DNA from: Burkholderia stabilis
GTDB taxonomy: Bacteria > Pseudomonadota > Gammaproteobacteria > Burkholderiales > Burkholderiaceae
NCBI RefSeq assembly: GCF_001742165.1
Contig: NZ_CP016443.1
Coordinates: 3,038,001 to 3,102,000 of the forward strand
Direction: 5' to 3'
DNA: 64,000 nt
How positions within the stretch are numbered: position 1 is the first letter of the stretch; the number at the start of each line of letters is the position of its first letter. Made by a program: the position numbers and the translations under genes. Below are positions 35,134 to 43,895 of this stretch, in pieces. The notes beneath the pieces were generated by a model, which searched no databases, was not told where the DNA came from, and saw only the letters and a list, made by a program, of their open reading frames with translations.

Positions 35134-35161
35134 GGCGCCGGCAAACGTTGAAGCCGGCGCC
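35134..35161. terminator. hairpin between convergent genes
   Basis: GGCGCCGGC, 10-base loop, GCCGGCGCC: perfect 9-base arms between the TIGR02594-type gene and the efflux outer-membrane gene. No T-run follows on either side. Confidence 0.5.
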
Positions 35162-35176
35162 GTATCGCCATCCCAC

Positions 35177-36613
35177 CTAGTTCTTTGCGACAGTCTCCAC
35201 CTCCGGCCCACCCGCCGCCTCATTCCTGCTCCACCCGCCCCCAAGCGACCGATAAAGCGCCACCGCCGCCAGCGCATGCTCGCGCTTGACCTGATTGAGC
35301 GAATCCGAATCCCGCAGATACACCTCCTGCGCCGACAGCACATCCAGAAAATCCGTCGCGCCGCCTTTATAAAGCTGGTTCGCCAACCCGAGCGCCTTGT
35401 CCGACGCGGTAAGCGCGCTGTCGAGCCTGCGCGTCGCTTCATCGGCGCTGACGAGATTCGCGCGCGCATCCTCGACTTCACGCAGCGCCTGCAGCATCGT
35501 CTGCCGTAACCCGAGTTCCGATTCGCGCATCCGGCTTTCGCTTTGCGCGATATCGGCCGTGATGCGTCCCGCGTTGAAGATCGGGCTCGTCGCGCTCAAT
35601 GCCGCGCTGAACAGGTTGTCGGTCAACGTCGGCAACCCGAGATACGACGCCGCGAGAATCCCGTCCGTCAGGTTCAGCGAAAATTTCGGATACCGCTCGG
35701 CTTTCGCGACCCCCACTTGCGCCGCGCGCCTTTCGACCTGCGCATAAGCGGTCAGCACGTCGGGCCGCCGCAACAACGCCTGCGAAGGCAACGTCCCCGG
35801 CGCACCAACCGGCGGCGCGGGAATCTCGCCCGCCTGCGCGAGCACGAGCCGATCGACGGATTCAGGTGTGCGCCCCGAATACACGGCGATCAGATTGAGC
35901 TGATGCGCGATCTGCGCCTGCGTCGGCGGAATCCGCGCTTCGAGCGCATCGAGCTGGTTCTGCGCACGCGTGACGTCGAGTTCCGTCGACAGCCCGAACG
36001 CCTGCCGCTTGCGCGTGAGTTCGAGCGCGTGCTGCCGGATCTTCGCGTTGTCCTGCAGGATCTTCAGTTCCTGCTGCGCCCAGCGCAGGTCGACATACGC
36101 GGATGCCGCATCGGCCGCGAGCGCGAGCCGCATCGCGTCTTCCGCATGTTTCTGCCCGACCAATTCGGCCTGCGCGGCGAGCAGGTCGAGCCGTTCACCG
36201 CCGAACACGTCGGGCGACCAGCTCAGCGCGAGCCCGGCACCGGCCTGCCGCACGTAACCGAGCGGCGGCGGCGTGTTCTGGCGTGCGTCGGCCGCGTGCG
36301 CGGTCGCGTCGAGTTCGGGCAGCAGCACCGCGCGCTTCTGCACGGTCAGCGCCTGCGCCTGCTTCACGCGTTCGGCGGCGGCCTGCAGATCGAGGTTGCC
36401 GTCGAGCACGGCCGCGATCAGCCGGTCGAGCACGGGATCGTGGAATTGCGCCCACCAGGCGGCGGCGTCGATGTCCGCGCGCGGCACGTCGGCATCCCAT
36501 GCGGCCGGTGCGAGCGTTTGAACCGAATCGTGCAGTGCCGGATGCTGCGCGGGCTGCACGGCACAGCCGGCGGCGAATGCACTGACGGCCAGCGCAACGA
36601 GTAGCTTTTTCAT
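35177..36613 (-). CDS. efflux outer-membrane lipoprotein (NodT/OprM-type)
   Basis: 478 residues. Signal with lipobox AAGC (Cys17), then two outer-membrane-efflux repeats with long amphipathic helices; PEIDATAHAA-type and RRPDVLTAYAQVERRAAQVGVAKAERYP motifs are characteristic of TolC-like lipoproteins of the NodT group. Last gene of the efflux operon, 19 bp behind the MFS pump gene, so it completes a tripartite channel. Confidence 0.93.
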   Translation of the reverse strand: MKKLLVALAVSAFAAGCAVQPAQHPALHDSVQTLAPAAWDADVPRADIDAAAWWAQFHDPVLDRLIAAVLDGNLDLQAAAERVKQAQALTVQKRAVLLPELDATAHAADARQNTPPPLGYVRQAGAGLALSWSPDVFGGERLDLLAAQAELVGQKHAEDAMRLALAADAASAYVDLRWAQQELKILQDNAKIRQHALELTRKRQAFGLSTELDVTRAQNQLDALEARIPPTQAQIAHQLNLIAVYSGRTPESVDRLVLAQAGEIPAPPVGAPGTLPSQALLRRPDVLTAYAQVERRAAQVGVAKAERYPKFSLNLTDGILAASYLGLPTLTDNLFSAALSATSPIFNAGRITADIAQSESRMRESELGLRQTMLQALREVEDARANLVSADEATRRLDSALTASDKALGLANQLYKGGATDFLDVLSAQEVYLRDSDSLNQVKREHALAAVALYRSLGGGWSRNEAAGGPEVETVAKN

Positions 36614-36632
36614 GATGATGATGACCTCAGCG

Positions 36633-38207
36633 TCAGTGCGCGTCCGGCGGCGGCGCGTTCAGGGTGATGGGTTTGGAAAACACGACGGCGATCAGCGCGA
36701 CGACGAAGCACAGCGACAGCGCGTAGTACGCATCCGCATAGGTGAGCGTCAGCGCTTCGCGGTAGATCAGGCGATGCAGGTTCGCGAGCCCGGCCTGCGC
36801 GGTATTCAGCGTATTGCCGGCGACGGACGCCCAGTACGCGGCCTGATGGTCGAGCAGCGATGCGACTTGCGGCTCGCCGGCGCTCACGTGTTCGTTCAGG
36901 CGCAGGTAGTGGAAGTTCAGCCGGTCGTTGAGCATCGTCGCGCTCACCGCGATGCCGATCGCACCGCCGAGATTGCGCATCAGGTTGAACAGGCCGCTCG
37001 CCGATTTCAGCCGCGACTGCGGCAGCGAGCCGAGCGCCATCGTCACGATCGGCGGCACGCTGAATTGCTGGCCGATGCCGCGCAGCGCCTGCGGCAACAG
37101 CAGCTCCTGCCAGCCCCAGTCGTGCGTGATCGGCGTGTACAGGTAGCAGCCGAGGCCGAAGCAGATCAGCCCGAACACGAGCAGCGCGCGCATGCTGAAG
37201 TAGCGTGCGGCGAACGCATACGCGCAGAGCGCGAGCAACTGGAACGCGCCGACCGACAGCAGCGCGATGCCGATCTGCAGCGAGCTGAACGCGCGCACCT
37301 GGGAAAGAAACAGCGGCGTCAGGAACACGGTCACGAAAATCCCGATGCCGGTCACGAACGACAGCAGGCTGCCGATCCCGAAGTTGCGCACGGCGAGCGC
37401 GCGCAGGTCGACGATCGGGTCTTCGGCGGTCAGCGCATGCACGATGAACAGGAAGCCGCAGATGCCGGACACCCACGCGCAGATGACGATCGCGTCGTCG
37501 CCGAACCAGTTCTTGCGCGGGCCTTCCTCCAGCACGTATTCGAGGCAGCCGAGGAAGCCGGACATCAGCACGATGCCGAGATAGTCGCCGCGCTTGATGA
37601 GGCCGGGATCGGGTTCGTCGATGTGCACGTAGCGCGGCACGAGCGCGGCCACGGCGATGCCGGGCACGAGGTTCAGGTAGAACAGCCAGTGCCACGACCA
37701 TTGGTCGGTGATCCAGCCGCCGATCACCGGGCCGATCGCCGGCGCGAGCGACGCGAGCGCGCCGATGGTGGTCGACGCGATCAACCGCTGCTTGCCGGGG
37801 AACAGCACGAACGCGGTGGTGAACACGGTCGGGATCATCGCGGCGCCGAGCGCGCCCTGCAGCCCGCGGAACAGGATCATCGAGTTGATGTCCCACGCGA
37901 GCCCGCACAGCATGCTCGTGATCGTGAAGCCGACGGCCGACGCGACGAACAGCCAGCGCGTCGACATCACCTTCGACAGCCAGCCCGACATCGGGATCAC
38001 GATGATCTCGGCGATCAGGTAGGCCGTCTGCACCCACGACAGCTCGTCCTGGCTCGCGGACAGCCCGCCGCCGATGTCGCGCAGCGACGACGCGACGATC
38101 TGGATGTCGAGCGTCGCCATGAAGAAGCCGACGCACATCAGTGCGAACGCGAATACGCGCTGCCGGGTCGGTTGCGACGCGGGGTCGCCGGAAAACGCGG
38201 TAGTCAT
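36633..38207 (-). CDS. emrB: DHA2-family MFS drug efflux pump (EmrB-type)
   Basis: 524 residues with 14 predicted membrane segments. Motif C-type GPVIGGWITDQWSWHWLFYLNLVPG and the N-terminal LDIQIVASSLRDIGGGLSASQDELSWVQTAYLIAEIIVIPMSGWLS are diagnostic of the EmrB/QacA group. Partner of the adjacent HlyD-type adaptor. Exports hydrophobic or aromatic compounds with proton antiport; the substrate here is unknown. Confidence 0.93.
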   Translation of the reverse strand: MTTAFSGDPASQPTRQRVFAFALMCVGFFMATLDIQIVASSLRDIGGGLSASQDELSWVQTAYLIAEIIVIPMSGWLSKVMSTRWLFVASAVGFTITSMLCGLAWDINSMILFRGLQGALGAAMIPTVFTTAFVLFPGKQRLIASTTIGALASLAPAIGPVIGGWITDQWSWHWLFYLNLVPGIAVAALVPRYVHIDEPDPGLIKRGDYLGIVLMSGFLGCLEYVLEEGPRKNWFGDDAIVICAWVSGICGFLFIVHALTAEDPIVDLRALAVRNFGIGSLLSFVTGIGIFVTVFLTPLFLSQVRAFSSLQIGIALLSVGAFQLLALCAYAFAARYFSMRALLVFGLICFGLGCYLYTPITHDWGWQELLLPQALRGIGQQFSVPPIVTMALGSLPQSRLKSASGLFNLMRNLGGAIGIAVSATMLNDRLNFHYLRLNEHVSAGEPQVASLLDHQAAYWASVAGNTLNTAQAGLANLHRLIYREALTLTYADAYYALSLCFVVALIAVVFSKPITLNAPPPDAH

Positions 38208-38220
38208 CGTCGGCTCCCGC

Positions 38221-39315
38221 TCAGTTCGCGTGATCGGTGTGCACGGTCACGACCGCGGACAGGCCGGGGCGCAGCACGTGCTCGAGGCCCGGCTGCGGAT
38301 CGAGATGCACGCGCACGGGCACGCGCTGGACGATCTTCGTGAAGTTGCCGGTCGCGTTCTCCGGCGGCAGCACGCTGAAGGTCGCGCCGGTCGCGGGCGC
38401 GACGCTGTCGACGCGGCCGTGCAGGCGCGTGCTCGACGCGTCGAGCGACACGTCGACGCGATCGCCCGCGCGCATCTTGCGCAGCTGGTCCTCCTTGAAG
38501 TTCGCGTCGATCCACAGCCCCGACGCGGGCACGACCGTCAGCAGCGGCACGCCGACGTTCGCGAGCATGCCGACGCGGCCGGTACGATTGCCGACATAAC
38601 CGTCGACCGGCGAGCGGATCGTCGTGTATTCGACGTTGAGCGCGGCGACGCGCTGCGCGGCAAGCGCGGTGTTCACGCGGGCGCGCGCATCGGCGAGCTG
38701 CGCGCCGAGCACGTCGAGCTGCCGCTTCGCCGCGAGCAGCGCGGCGTCGCTGCGGTCGACGGCCGCGCCGGCCTTCGAATAGTCGGCGTCTGCGCGCTCG
38801 ACGATCTGGTTCGACACCGCGTCCGATTTCACGAGCTCGCGGTAGCGCACGCGGTCCGACGCGGCACGCGTCAGTTCGGCCGACGAGGCGTTCTTGTCCG
38901 CCGCGTGCTGGCCGATCACCGCGTATTGCAGTTGCTGCTTCGCTTCCAGTTCGGCCACGGCGGAGCGCGCACTGTCGACTTCGGCGCTGGCCTGCGCGAG
39001 CTTCGCATCGTAGTCGCGCGCATCGAGTTGCACGAGCACGTCGCCGGCTTTCACGCGCTGGTTGTCGGTGACGAGAATCCGGTCGACGAAGCCGTTGACC
39101 TTCGGCGCGAGCACCGTCACGTCGCCGCCGACGTACGCGTCGTCGGTGCTTTCCTGGACGCGCAGCACGAACAGCCAGTCGAGCGCGGCGGCGACCACGA
39201 CGACGACGACGGCGCCCACCGCGATGCGCATCCACGGCACGCGGCGTTGCTGCTTCGCGGGCCGGTCGGTTGTGGCCGCTTCACGGGAAGCAGCGGTTTG
39301 GGTCGTTTCCATCAA
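38221..39315 (-). CDS. emrA: HlyD/EmrA-type membrane fusion protein
   Basis: 364 residues: a cytoplasmic N-terminus, one membrane helix (IAVGAVVVVVVAAALDWLFVL), biotinyl-lipoyl-like halves (VLAPKVNGFVDRILV and RSPVDGYVGNRTGRVG) separated by a long coiled coil, then a beta-barrel. Bridges the EmrB-type pump and the outer-membrane factor. First gene of the three-gene transport block; a MarR-type site lies immediately upstream at 39321-39340. Confidence 0.93.
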   Translation of the reverse strand: MMETTQTAASREAATTDRPAKQQRRVPWMRIAVGAVVVVVVAAALDWLFVLRVQESTDDAYVGGDVTVLAPKVNGFVDRILVTDNQRVKAGDVLVQLDARDYDAKLAQASAEVDSARSAVAELEAKQQLQYAVIGQHAADKNASSAELTRAASDRVRYRELVKSDAVSNQIVERADADYSKAGAAVDRSDAALLAAKRQLDVLGAQLADARARVNTALAAQRVAALNVEYTTIRSPVDGYVGNRTGRVGMLANVGVPLLTVVPASGLWIDANFKEDQLRKMRAGDRVDVSLDASSTRLHGRVDSVAPATGATFSVLPPENATGNFTKIVQRVPVRVHLDPQPGLEHVLRPGLSAVVTVHTDHAN

Positions 39316-39320
39316 TTCAC

Positions 39321-39340
39321 CTATGTATATGCACTTATTG
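39321..39340. promoter_or_regulatory. candidate MarR operator upstream of emrA
   Basis: CTATGTATATGCACTTATTG. It matches the sites at 39801-39820 and 40921-40940 at about three quarters of positions, sharing the core TATGNATATGCAC. It lies 6 bp before the adaptor start, where a repressor would block transcription or initiation. Confidence 0.6.
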
Positions 39341-39376
39341 AGACGATCGGCGACGCATCGTCGATCGGGGAAGGGG

Positions 39377-39808
39377 CTAGCGTTCCGGCAGGTTGTGCGT
39401 GATCCGGAACAGTTCGTCTCTCAAGCGGGCCGCCTGCGTTGGTCCGAATCGCCGTTCGAACGCTTCCTGGGCGGCGAGCCAGTGCACATGCGCGTCGGCG
39501 ATCTTCGTTTCGCCGTCCGCGGTCAGCGCGAACGTCTGGCGGCGGCATGGCGGCTCGATCCGGCCCGTCACCAGCGCCGCGCCGACGAGCGGCTTGAGCG
39601 CGCGCAGCAGCGCGGTGCGCTCGATCACCAGCACGGACGACAGCGCCGCCATCGTCTGGTGCGGCCGGTCGCGCAGCAGCGCGAGAATGCTGTACTGCGA
39701 CGGCGTGACGCCCGCCCGCGACAGGTAACGCTCGTAGAACTGCGAGATCCGGCGGGCGGCCTGGCGGACCGCGAAGCAATCGTCATCGGTGAGCGTGGTC
39801 TTGTGCAT
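39377..39808 (-). CDS. MarR-family repressor of the efflux operon
   Basis: 143 residues from ATG 39808; a GTG two codons earlier is possible. Winged helix: VRQAARRISQFYERYLSRAGVTPSQYSILALLRDRPHQTMAALSSVLVIERTALLRALKPLV, with the wing around GRIEPPCRRQTFALTADGE. It is a close paralogue of the MarR gene at 40951-41379. It precedes the efflux genes on the same strand. The operator-like palindrome at 39801-39820 overlaps its own start, implying autorepression. Confidence 0.9.
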   Translation of the reverse strand: MHKTTLTDDDCFAVRQAARRISQFYERYLSRAGVTPSQYSILALLRDRPHQTMAALSSVLVIERTALLRALKPLVGAALVTGRIEPPCRRQTFALTADGETKIADAHVHWLAAQEAFERRFGPTQAARLRDELFRITHNLPER

Positions 39809-39820
39809 GTGCACATGTTA
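39801..39820. promoter_or_regulatory. candidate MarR operator overlapping marR start
   Basis: TTGTGCATGTGCACATGTTA; its centre CATGTGCACATG (39806-39817) is a perfect 12-bp palindrome. Aligns without gaps to the sites at 39321 and 40921. Confidence 0.6.
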
Positions 39821-39916
39821 GGGCGCGGGGCAGGGTGAAGCGATGGCCGGGGATGGATCAAACTGGTGTCGCGGCTGTACCAATCGGCGGCAGATTGGTG
39901 CAGATGGGCTGCCGGA

Positions 39917-40837
39917 TCAGGCCGCCGCCGGCACGATCCAGCCTTCGCGGTCGCAATAGGCGGCCGTGTAGTCGATGAACGCCTTGACCTTGGCGGGCAG
40001 CAGCGCGCGGTTCGCGTACGCGAGCTTGATCTCGACGAACGCGTCGACGAGATCGGCGCCTTCCAGCAACTGCACGAGCGCGCCCGATGCGAGTTCGGCT
40101 TCGACGAGCGTTCTCGGCACGACGCCGATGCCGAAGTCGTGCATCACCATTTCGCGGTTGAAAACGGGGCTGTTCGACGAGATGTCGAAGCGAAACGGCA
40201 CGGTCAGCGTGTTGCCGTCGACGCGGAACGACAGCGCGGGCCGGCGCAGCGACGGCGATATCGGCACGAACGGATGATCGGCGAGGTCGGCCGGCGTCTC
40301 GGGGCGCGTATGTGCGCTCAGATACGCGGGCGTCGCGACGATCACGACCGGAATGCGCTCGACCAGCCGCACGACGGTCGATTCGCTCGTCAGCATGTAC
40401 GGCACGACGATGCCGATGTCGTAGCCTTCGCCGACGAGATCGACCGGGCGTTCGGTCAGCGTGACGTCGAGGCGCACTTTCGGATGCGCGGACTTGAAGC
40501 CGGCGATCAGCGGCACGAGCCGGTTGAGGGCGGCCGTCGTGTGCGCGACGAGGCGCAGCAGGCCTTCGGGCTCGCGCGTCTGCGCCTGCGCTTGCACTTC
40601 GAGCGCGTCGAGCTCGTCCAGCACGGCCGCGCAGCGCTCGTAGATGCGCTCGGCCGTTTCGGTCAGCGACACCTGGCGCGTGGTCCGGTGCAGCAGCCGG
40701 CTGCCGAAGCGCGCTTCCAGATCCGCGACCGCACGCGACACGACGGGCCGCGCGAGGCCGTGCATGTCGGCGGCGCGCGTGAAGCTGCGCATCTCCACCA
40801 CCGACCGGAAAATCCGCAGCTTGTCGATGTAGTCCAT
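39917..40837 (-). CDS. LysR-family regulator
   Basis: 306 residues. Starts MDYIDKLRIFRSVVEMRSFTRAADMHGLARPVVSRAVADLEARFGSRLLHRTTR, the standard winged helix of the large LysR subgroup, and continues into an effector-binding domain. It lies between two paralogous MarR genes, divergent from the second, with the 40921-40940 site in the shared spacer. Target unknown; the MarR gene or the efflux operon are likely. Confidence 0.9.
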   Translation of the reverse strand: MDYIDKLRIFRSVVEMRSFTRAADMHGLARPVVSRAVADLEARFGSRLLHRTTRQVSLTETAERIYERCAAVLDELDALEVQAQAQTREPEGLLRLVAHTTAALNRLVPLIAGFKSAHPKVRLDVTLTERPVDLVGEGYDIGIVVPYMLTSESTVVRLVERIPVVIVATPAYLSAHTRPETPADLADHPFVPISPSLRRPALSFRVDGNTLTVPFRFDISSNSPVFNREMVMHDFGIGVVPRTLVEAELASGALVQLLEGADLVDAFVEIKLAYANRALLPAKVKAFIDYTAAYCDREGWIVPAAA

Positions 40838-40920
40838 GTCCGTCTCCTTGACGCGATGACGGGGCGCCGGAAGCGCCCGGCCGGCCCGCCGGCCTCGTTA
40901 CGGCGGAGTGTACATTGACT

Positions 40921-40940
40921 TTATGCATATGCACATATAA
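40921..40940. promoter_or_regulatory. candidate MarR operator upstream of the second marR gene
   Basis: TTATGCATATGCACATATAA, AT-rich inside GC-rich DNA, in the divergent spacer between the LysR and MarR genes. It agrees with the site at 39801 in 16 of 20 positions. Confidence 0.6.
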
Positions 40941-40950
40941 ATTCCGGAGC

Positions 40951-41379
40951 ATGAACGACAACCCGATTGCCCAAGCGTGCAATTGCCTCGCGCTGCGTCA
41001 GGCAGCACGATTCGTCACGCAACTGTACGAGCGCCATCTGGCCACGGTCGGCGTCACGCCAGCGCAGTTTTCGATCATGGCGAACCTGGCGCACCGGCCC
41101 GGCCTGCTGATGAGCGAACTCGCCGAGACGCTCGTGATGGACCGCACGACGCTGCTGCGCGCGCTGAAGCCGCTGCAACGCGACGGTTTCGTCGCGACGG
41201 CCGCGTCCGAACACGATGCGCGCGCGCATGCGCTGAGCCTCACGAAGCTCGGCGAGCACACCTATGCACAGGCGAAAATCGCGTGGCAGGCCGCACAGGA
41301 CGAATTCGAGACGCAGTTCGGCCAGGGGCGCGCGAAGGCGCTGCGCGACGAGCTGTTCAGCTTGACGGCGCAGCGCTAG
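40951..41379 (+). CDS. MarR-family regulator, paralogue
   Basis: 142 residues from ATG 40951 (MNDNPIAQACNCLALRQAARFVTQLYERHLATVGVTPAQFSIMANLA). Winged helix LLMSELAETLVMDRTTLLRALKPLQRDGFV and wing EHDARAHALSLT. The sequence shares the pattern LRQAAR-x-(V/I)-x-x-(L/F)YERxL with the MarR at 39377-39808, so the two arose by duplication. The Cys pair near residue 10-11 could sense oxidants. GGAG is very close to the ATG, so the exact start is uncertain. Confidence 0.88.
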   Translation: MNDNPIAQACNCLALRQAARFVTQLYERHLATVGVTPAQFSIMANLAHRPGLLMSELAETLVMDRTTLLRALKPLQRDGFVATAASEHDARAHALSLTKLGEHTYAQAKIAWQAAQDEFETQFGQGRAKALRDELFSLTAQR

Positions 41380-41583
41380 GCGGGCGGCCAAACTGGCGCG
41401 GAATTCGAGCCATCGATTGCTTGAAGCGGGTCGAAGCGCTGGACGCGGTTCAATCCGGATCGGAAATTGGTCTGTAAATCACCCGGATTGATGGCGATCT
41501 GGACAGTTTTTATTTCCAGTTGTAGAGTCCTCTGACGGATTTCACGGGCCGGCGCCGCCGGAACGAGTCATGAGGAGCAATCG

Positions 41584-42831
41584 ATGCTGCAGTTGAGCGA
41601 CCGCGACGGCGCGATGTTGCGGGGAGATTTCGGCGAGGGCGTCGCGCGCGCGATGCGGATCGTCGCGCGTACGGCGCAAGTGATGTCCGCGCCGCATTTG
41701 ATCGACATTACGTCCGCGCATATCGACGGCTGTCTTTATCACGGGCAGACCAGTCTCGATTTCGTCGAGTACTTCGTCGATACCGGCGCGAAGGTCGCGG
41801 TGCCGACCACGCTGAACGTCGGGTCGCTCGACCTGATCCATCCCGAGCTGTACCACGGCGACCGCACGATCCAGCGCGACGCGCAGCGCCTGATGGACGC
41901 GCATCTGCAACTCGGCTGCGAATCGAGCTTCACGTGCGCGCCGTACCAGTTGAAGAGCCGTCCCGCGAAAGGCGAACAGATTGCGTGGGCCGAATCCAAT
42001 GCGATCGTGTTCGCGAACTCGGTGCTCGGCGCGCGCACGAGCCGGTACGGCGATTTTCTCGATCTGGCCGCCGCGATCACCGGGCGCGCGCCATATGCGG
42101 GGCTGCACGTCGAAGCGAACCGCGCCGCGCGGATCGTGTTCAACGCGCCGGATTTCAGCCGCCTGCCGTCGCGCGACATCTATTTCGCGGCACTGGGTTT
42201 GCTGGTTGGCAAGATCGCGGGCGCGGTCGTGCCGGCGATCGTCGGGCTGCCGGCGGACACCACCGAAGACGAGCTCAAGGCGCTCGGCGCGGCCGCCGCA
42301 TCGAGCGGGGCCGTTGCGCTGTTCCATGCGGTCGGCGTGACGCCCGAAGCGCCGACGCTCGATGCCGCATTGCACGGACGCGCGGCGCAGCGCACGGTCG
42401 ATGTCGCGATGGCCGATCTCGACGAGATTCGCCGCACGCTGAACCACGGCGCGGCCGGCGACGCACTCGTCGCGGTGGCGCTCGGCACGCCGCATTTCTC
42501 GCTGGCCGAATTCCGCACGCTCGACGCGCTGCTCGACGCATTCGACGGCAAGCCGGCGTGCGATTTCTACGTGAACACGAGCCGGTTCATCCTGTGGGAA
42601 CTCGATGAAGCCGGCCTCGCGAGCAAATTCGCCGCGCGCGGCATCCAGATCGTCGTCGATACCTGCACGTACATCACGCCCGTGATGAAGCAGTTGTCGG
42701 GGCTGGTGATGACCAATTCGGGGAAGTGGGCATCGTATGCGCCCGCGAACATCGGTGTCACGGTGGCGTACGGCAGCATGCGCGAATGCGTGCGATCGGC
42801 GTACGAAGGAAAGGTGCGATTCGATGACTGA
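41584..42831 (+). CDS. aconitase X large subunit (cis-3-hydroxy-L-proline dehydratase)
   Basis: 415 residues of the AcnX/DUF521 family: LSDRDGAMLRGDFGEGVARAMRIV at the start, then SAHIDGCLYHG, TTLNVGSLDLIHP, GCESSFTCAPYQ, WAESNAIVFANSVLGARTSRYGDFLDL and YVNTSRFILWE and DTCTYITPV. Cysteines in CAPY and DTCTY are positioned to bind the Fe-S cluster. In the two-subunit bacterial form the enzyme dehydrates cis-3-hydroxy-L-proline to a pyrroline carboxylate. The small subunit gene overlaps its end by 8 bp. Other hydroxyproline genes are not adjacent. Confidence 0.9.
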   Translation: MLQLSDRDGAMLRGDFGEGVARAMRIVARTAQVMSAPHLIDITSAHIDGCLYHGQTSLDFVEYFVDTGAKVAVPTTLNVGSLDLIHPELYHGDRTIQRDAQRLMDAHLQLGCESSFTCAPYQLKSRPAKGEQIAWAESNAIVFANSVLGARTSRYGDFLDLAAAITGRAPYAGLHVEANRAARIVFNAPDFSRLPSRDIYFAALGLLVGKIAGAVVPAIVGLPADTTEDELKALGAAAASSGAVALFHAVGVTPEAPTLDAALHGRAAQRTVDVAMADLDEIRRTLNHGAAGDALVAVALGTPHFSLAEFRTLDALLDAFDGKPACDFYVNTSRFILWELDEAGLASKFAARGIQIVVDTCTYITPVMKQLSGLVMTNSGKWASYAPANIGVTVAYGSMRECVRSAYEGKVRFDD

Positions 42832-43273
42832 GGCGACGGGCAAGCAACTGACGGGCGACACGCTCGTGCCGGGCAGCGTGTGTGCGCGCGCGTTCGTGCT
42901 CGACAAGCCGCTCAGCTTCTGGGGCGGCTACGACTCGGGCGCGGGAAAGATCGTCGATCGCGGGCATCCGCAGGCCGGCGCGAGTCTCGCCGGCAAGGTG
43001 ATGGTGATGCCGCACGCGAAGGGGTCGAGCTCGAGCAGCAGCGTGCTCGCGGAAGCCGTACGCAACGGCACGGGGCCGGTCGGGATCGTGCTGAAGGAGC
43101 GCGACCTGATCATCTCGATCGGCGCGATCGTCGCGGCCGAGCTGTATGCGATCGCGGTGCCGGTCGTGTGCGTGACCGATGACGTCTACGACGCGATCGT
43201 CGCCGCCACGGGCGACGTGCGGATCGACGCGGGCGACGGGGACGGCGGCGCGCGGATCTACGTCGATCGCTGA
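42824..43273 (+). CDS. aconitase X small (swivel) subunit, DUF126
   Basis: 149 residues. DTLVPGSVCARAFVLDKPLSFWGGYDSGAGKIVDRGHPQAGASLAGKVMVMPHAKGSSSSS is the AcnX swivelling-domain pattern with the substrate-binding serine run, followed by GPVGIVLKERDLIISIGAIVA. ATG 42824 lies inside the end of the large-subunit gene, so translation is coupled. The poly-Ser run of six is encoded by AGC/TCG mixtures and is a family feature. Confidence 0.9.
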   Translation: MTEATGKQLTGDTLVPGSVCARAFVLDKPLSFWGGYDSGAGKIVDRGHPQAGASLAGKVMVMPHAKGSSSSSSVLAEAVRNGTGPVGIVLKERDLIISIGAIVAAELYAIAVPVVCVTDDVYDAIVAATGDVRIDAGDGDGGARIYVDR

Positions 43274-43292
43274 CGCATCGCGCGCGGTTCGA

Positions 43293-43895
43293 TCAGATGA
43301 AGCGGATGTGCCGCGTATCGCCGGGCGCGATCGACAGCGCACGGCTGGCGGCATTCATCTCGCGTTTGCCGCCCGGCTGCGCGAGCCGCCGGATCTCGGG
43401 CCACACGATCACGCCGAACACGATACGCAGGATCGTGCTCAGCACGAAGAGGCCGATCGCGCCTGCGCCGAACCACGCGAACATGTCGAGCATCCCGTCC
43501 GTGCGGCGCGACACCGCGGACATGATGCCGGCGACGAACACCATGGTGACCAGCAGGAACAGCGTCACGAACACATCGGTTCGGGCCCCGGCGACCTTCG
43601 CGGGGCGAACCAGATAAAGCGAACCGTCTGTCACGTTGCGGATGCCGTAGATGGCCGGGCGATCCCGGCATTCGGTATAGGCGACGCTCAGCCGGTCGCC
43701 CGCGACGATGAACAGGTTCCGCGTGCCGTCCGTTCTGAGCGTGAGGGGGGCGTCGAGCGTATCGAGCTGCAGCGCGATTTCCTCGATGCTTTGCGTGGTC
43801 ATGCCCAGGTTGTTGCTCCAGACCTTCGTATTGATCGTCTTCTGGCTGATGGACGTCACGCAGCCGGACGCAATCTGCATCGAACGATCGGTCAT
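43293..43895 (-). CDS. unknown membrane protein B
   Basis: 200 residues from ATG 43895 with GGAG upstream. About 90 polar N-terminal residues (IASGCVTSISQKTINTKVWSNN, containing SIEEIALQLDTLD) precede two hydrophobic helices (VFVTLFLLVTMVFVAGIM and MFAWFGAGAIGLFVLSTILRIVFGVIVW). The N-terminal part looks like a small beta domain (LFIVAGDRLSVAY). Not recognised. Overlaps the preceding gene by 4 bp (ATGA), so the two proteins are made together and probably interact. Confidence 0.7.
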   Translation of the reverse strand: MTDRSMQIASGCVTSISQKTINTKVWSNNLGMTTQSIEEIALQLDTLDAPLTLRTDGTRNLFIVAGDRLSVAYTECRDRPAIYGIRNVTDGSLYLVRPAKVAGARTDVFVTLFLLVTMVFVAGIMSAVSRRTDGMLDMFAWFGAGAIGLFVLSTILRIVFGVIVWPEIRRLAQPGGKREMNAASRALSIAPGDTRHIRFI

